14,761 bases of DNA from Butyrivibrio sp. (GTDB lineage: Bacteria > Bacillota > Clostridia > Lachnospirales > Lachnospiraceae), in the NCBI RefSeq assembly GCF_015056685.1, contig NZ_SVFW01000035.1, positions 28,277 through 43,037 of the forward strand, in the 5' to 3' direction. Position numbers and translations under genes: made by a program. The notes below the pieces were generated by a model. It made no database searches, was not told where the DNA came from, and worked only from the letters and a program-made list of their open reading frames with translations. This document shows, piece by piece, positions 14,447 through 14,761 of the stretch (position 1 is its first letter; every line of letters starts with the position of its first letter).

Positions 14447-14761
14447 GGGTAAAAAAATATATATTACATTTCTTACCCTATCTTTCTGGTTTTCTTTGGG
14501 TAAGATAATGATTATTACGTTTCTTACCCTGTCTTTCCACTTTTTCTCGGGTAAAATATTGATTATTTCATTTCTTACCCTGTCTTTCTACTTTTTCTCG
14601 GGTAAAATATTGATTATTTCATTTCTTACCCTGTCTTTCTACTTTTCCTCGGGTAAAATATTGATTATTTCATTTCTTACCCTGTCTTTCCACTTTTTCT
14701 CGGGTAAAATATTGATTATTTCATTTCTTACCCTGTCTTTCTACTTTTCCTCGGGTAAAAT
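14447..14761. repeat. 51-bp tandem repeat array with GGGTAA/TTACCC dyads
   Basis: GGGTAA recurs at 14447, 14498, 14549, 14600, 14651, 14702 and 14753, exactly 51 bases each time: six full units and a seventh cut by the window end. In every full unit a TTACCC begins 26 bases after the G of GGGTAA, so each carries a 32-base dyad followed by a 19-base pyrimidine-rich stretch. Units 3-6 differ only at two C/T positions; unit 2 and especially unit 1, next to the structured block, are diverged. The layout fits an iteron-like or centromere-like protein-binding array, or repeats transcribed as hairpins; no associated protein is visible. Confidence 0.9.

Noticed and set aside
14447..14761. CRISPR array (32-base dyad repeats with 19-base spacers)
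   Set aside because: The 19-base interval is nearly identical in all units, so there are no diverse spacers; it is a plain 51-bp tandem repeat.

Overview
The window looks like a low-GC anaerobic Firmicute, most likely Lachnospiraceae of the Butyrivibrio/Pseudobutyrivibrio type. This rests on a YesM/YesN-style two-component pair, a CUT1 sugar transporter without its own ATPase, KtrAB potassium uptake, sigma-A promoters and strong Shine-Dalgarno sites. The genus is an inference from gene style, not a match to a reference.

Layout. Positions 1-75 hold the 3' end of a plus-strand gene, followed by an almost perfect 104-bp palindromic repeat (97-200). On the minus strand come a small double-glycine-leader peptide with a zinc-ribbon-like core (257-445, consensus promoter and weak terminator), a four-helix membrane protein (580-1050), a response regulator (1169-1969) and its sensor kinase (2041-3792). 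Divergent from the kinase is ktrB-ktrA (3935-5965, plus strand, TTG start for ktrB). Convergent to ktrA is a minus-strand sugar-uptake operon read from 9818 down to 5978: small lipoprotein, solute-binding lipoprotein, a terminator-like hairpin, permease 1, permease 2. Further minus-strand units are FAD oxidoreductase plus PrsA-like lipoprotein (12453-9964, terminator at 9919-9957) and a bacterial PH-domain protein (12524-12988, good promoter). A small plus-strand helical protein (13211-13558) ends the coding part with a strong terminator.

The last 1.2 kb has no credible gene and is the most unusual part. It holds three phased CTTAAG boxes next to a weak promoter (13947-14018). Next is a compact 332-bp block of nested complementary segments (14108-14439), whose outer ends also pair; it reads as a large structured RNA or a folding DNA element. 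Directly after it is a 51-bp tandem array (14447-14761, running off the window) whose every unit carries a GGGTAA...TTACCC dyad. I could not assign the structured block or the array to a family I recognise.

How the genes may work together: the kinase/regulator pair is of the class that usually controls carbohydrate ABC transporters, and the CUT1 operon here is the obvious candidate target, although ktrAB lies between them. Transport energy would have to come from a shared MsmK/UgpC-type ATPase encoded elsewhere. KtrAB, the oxidoreductase/PrsA pair and the PH protein look like separate housekeeping units.
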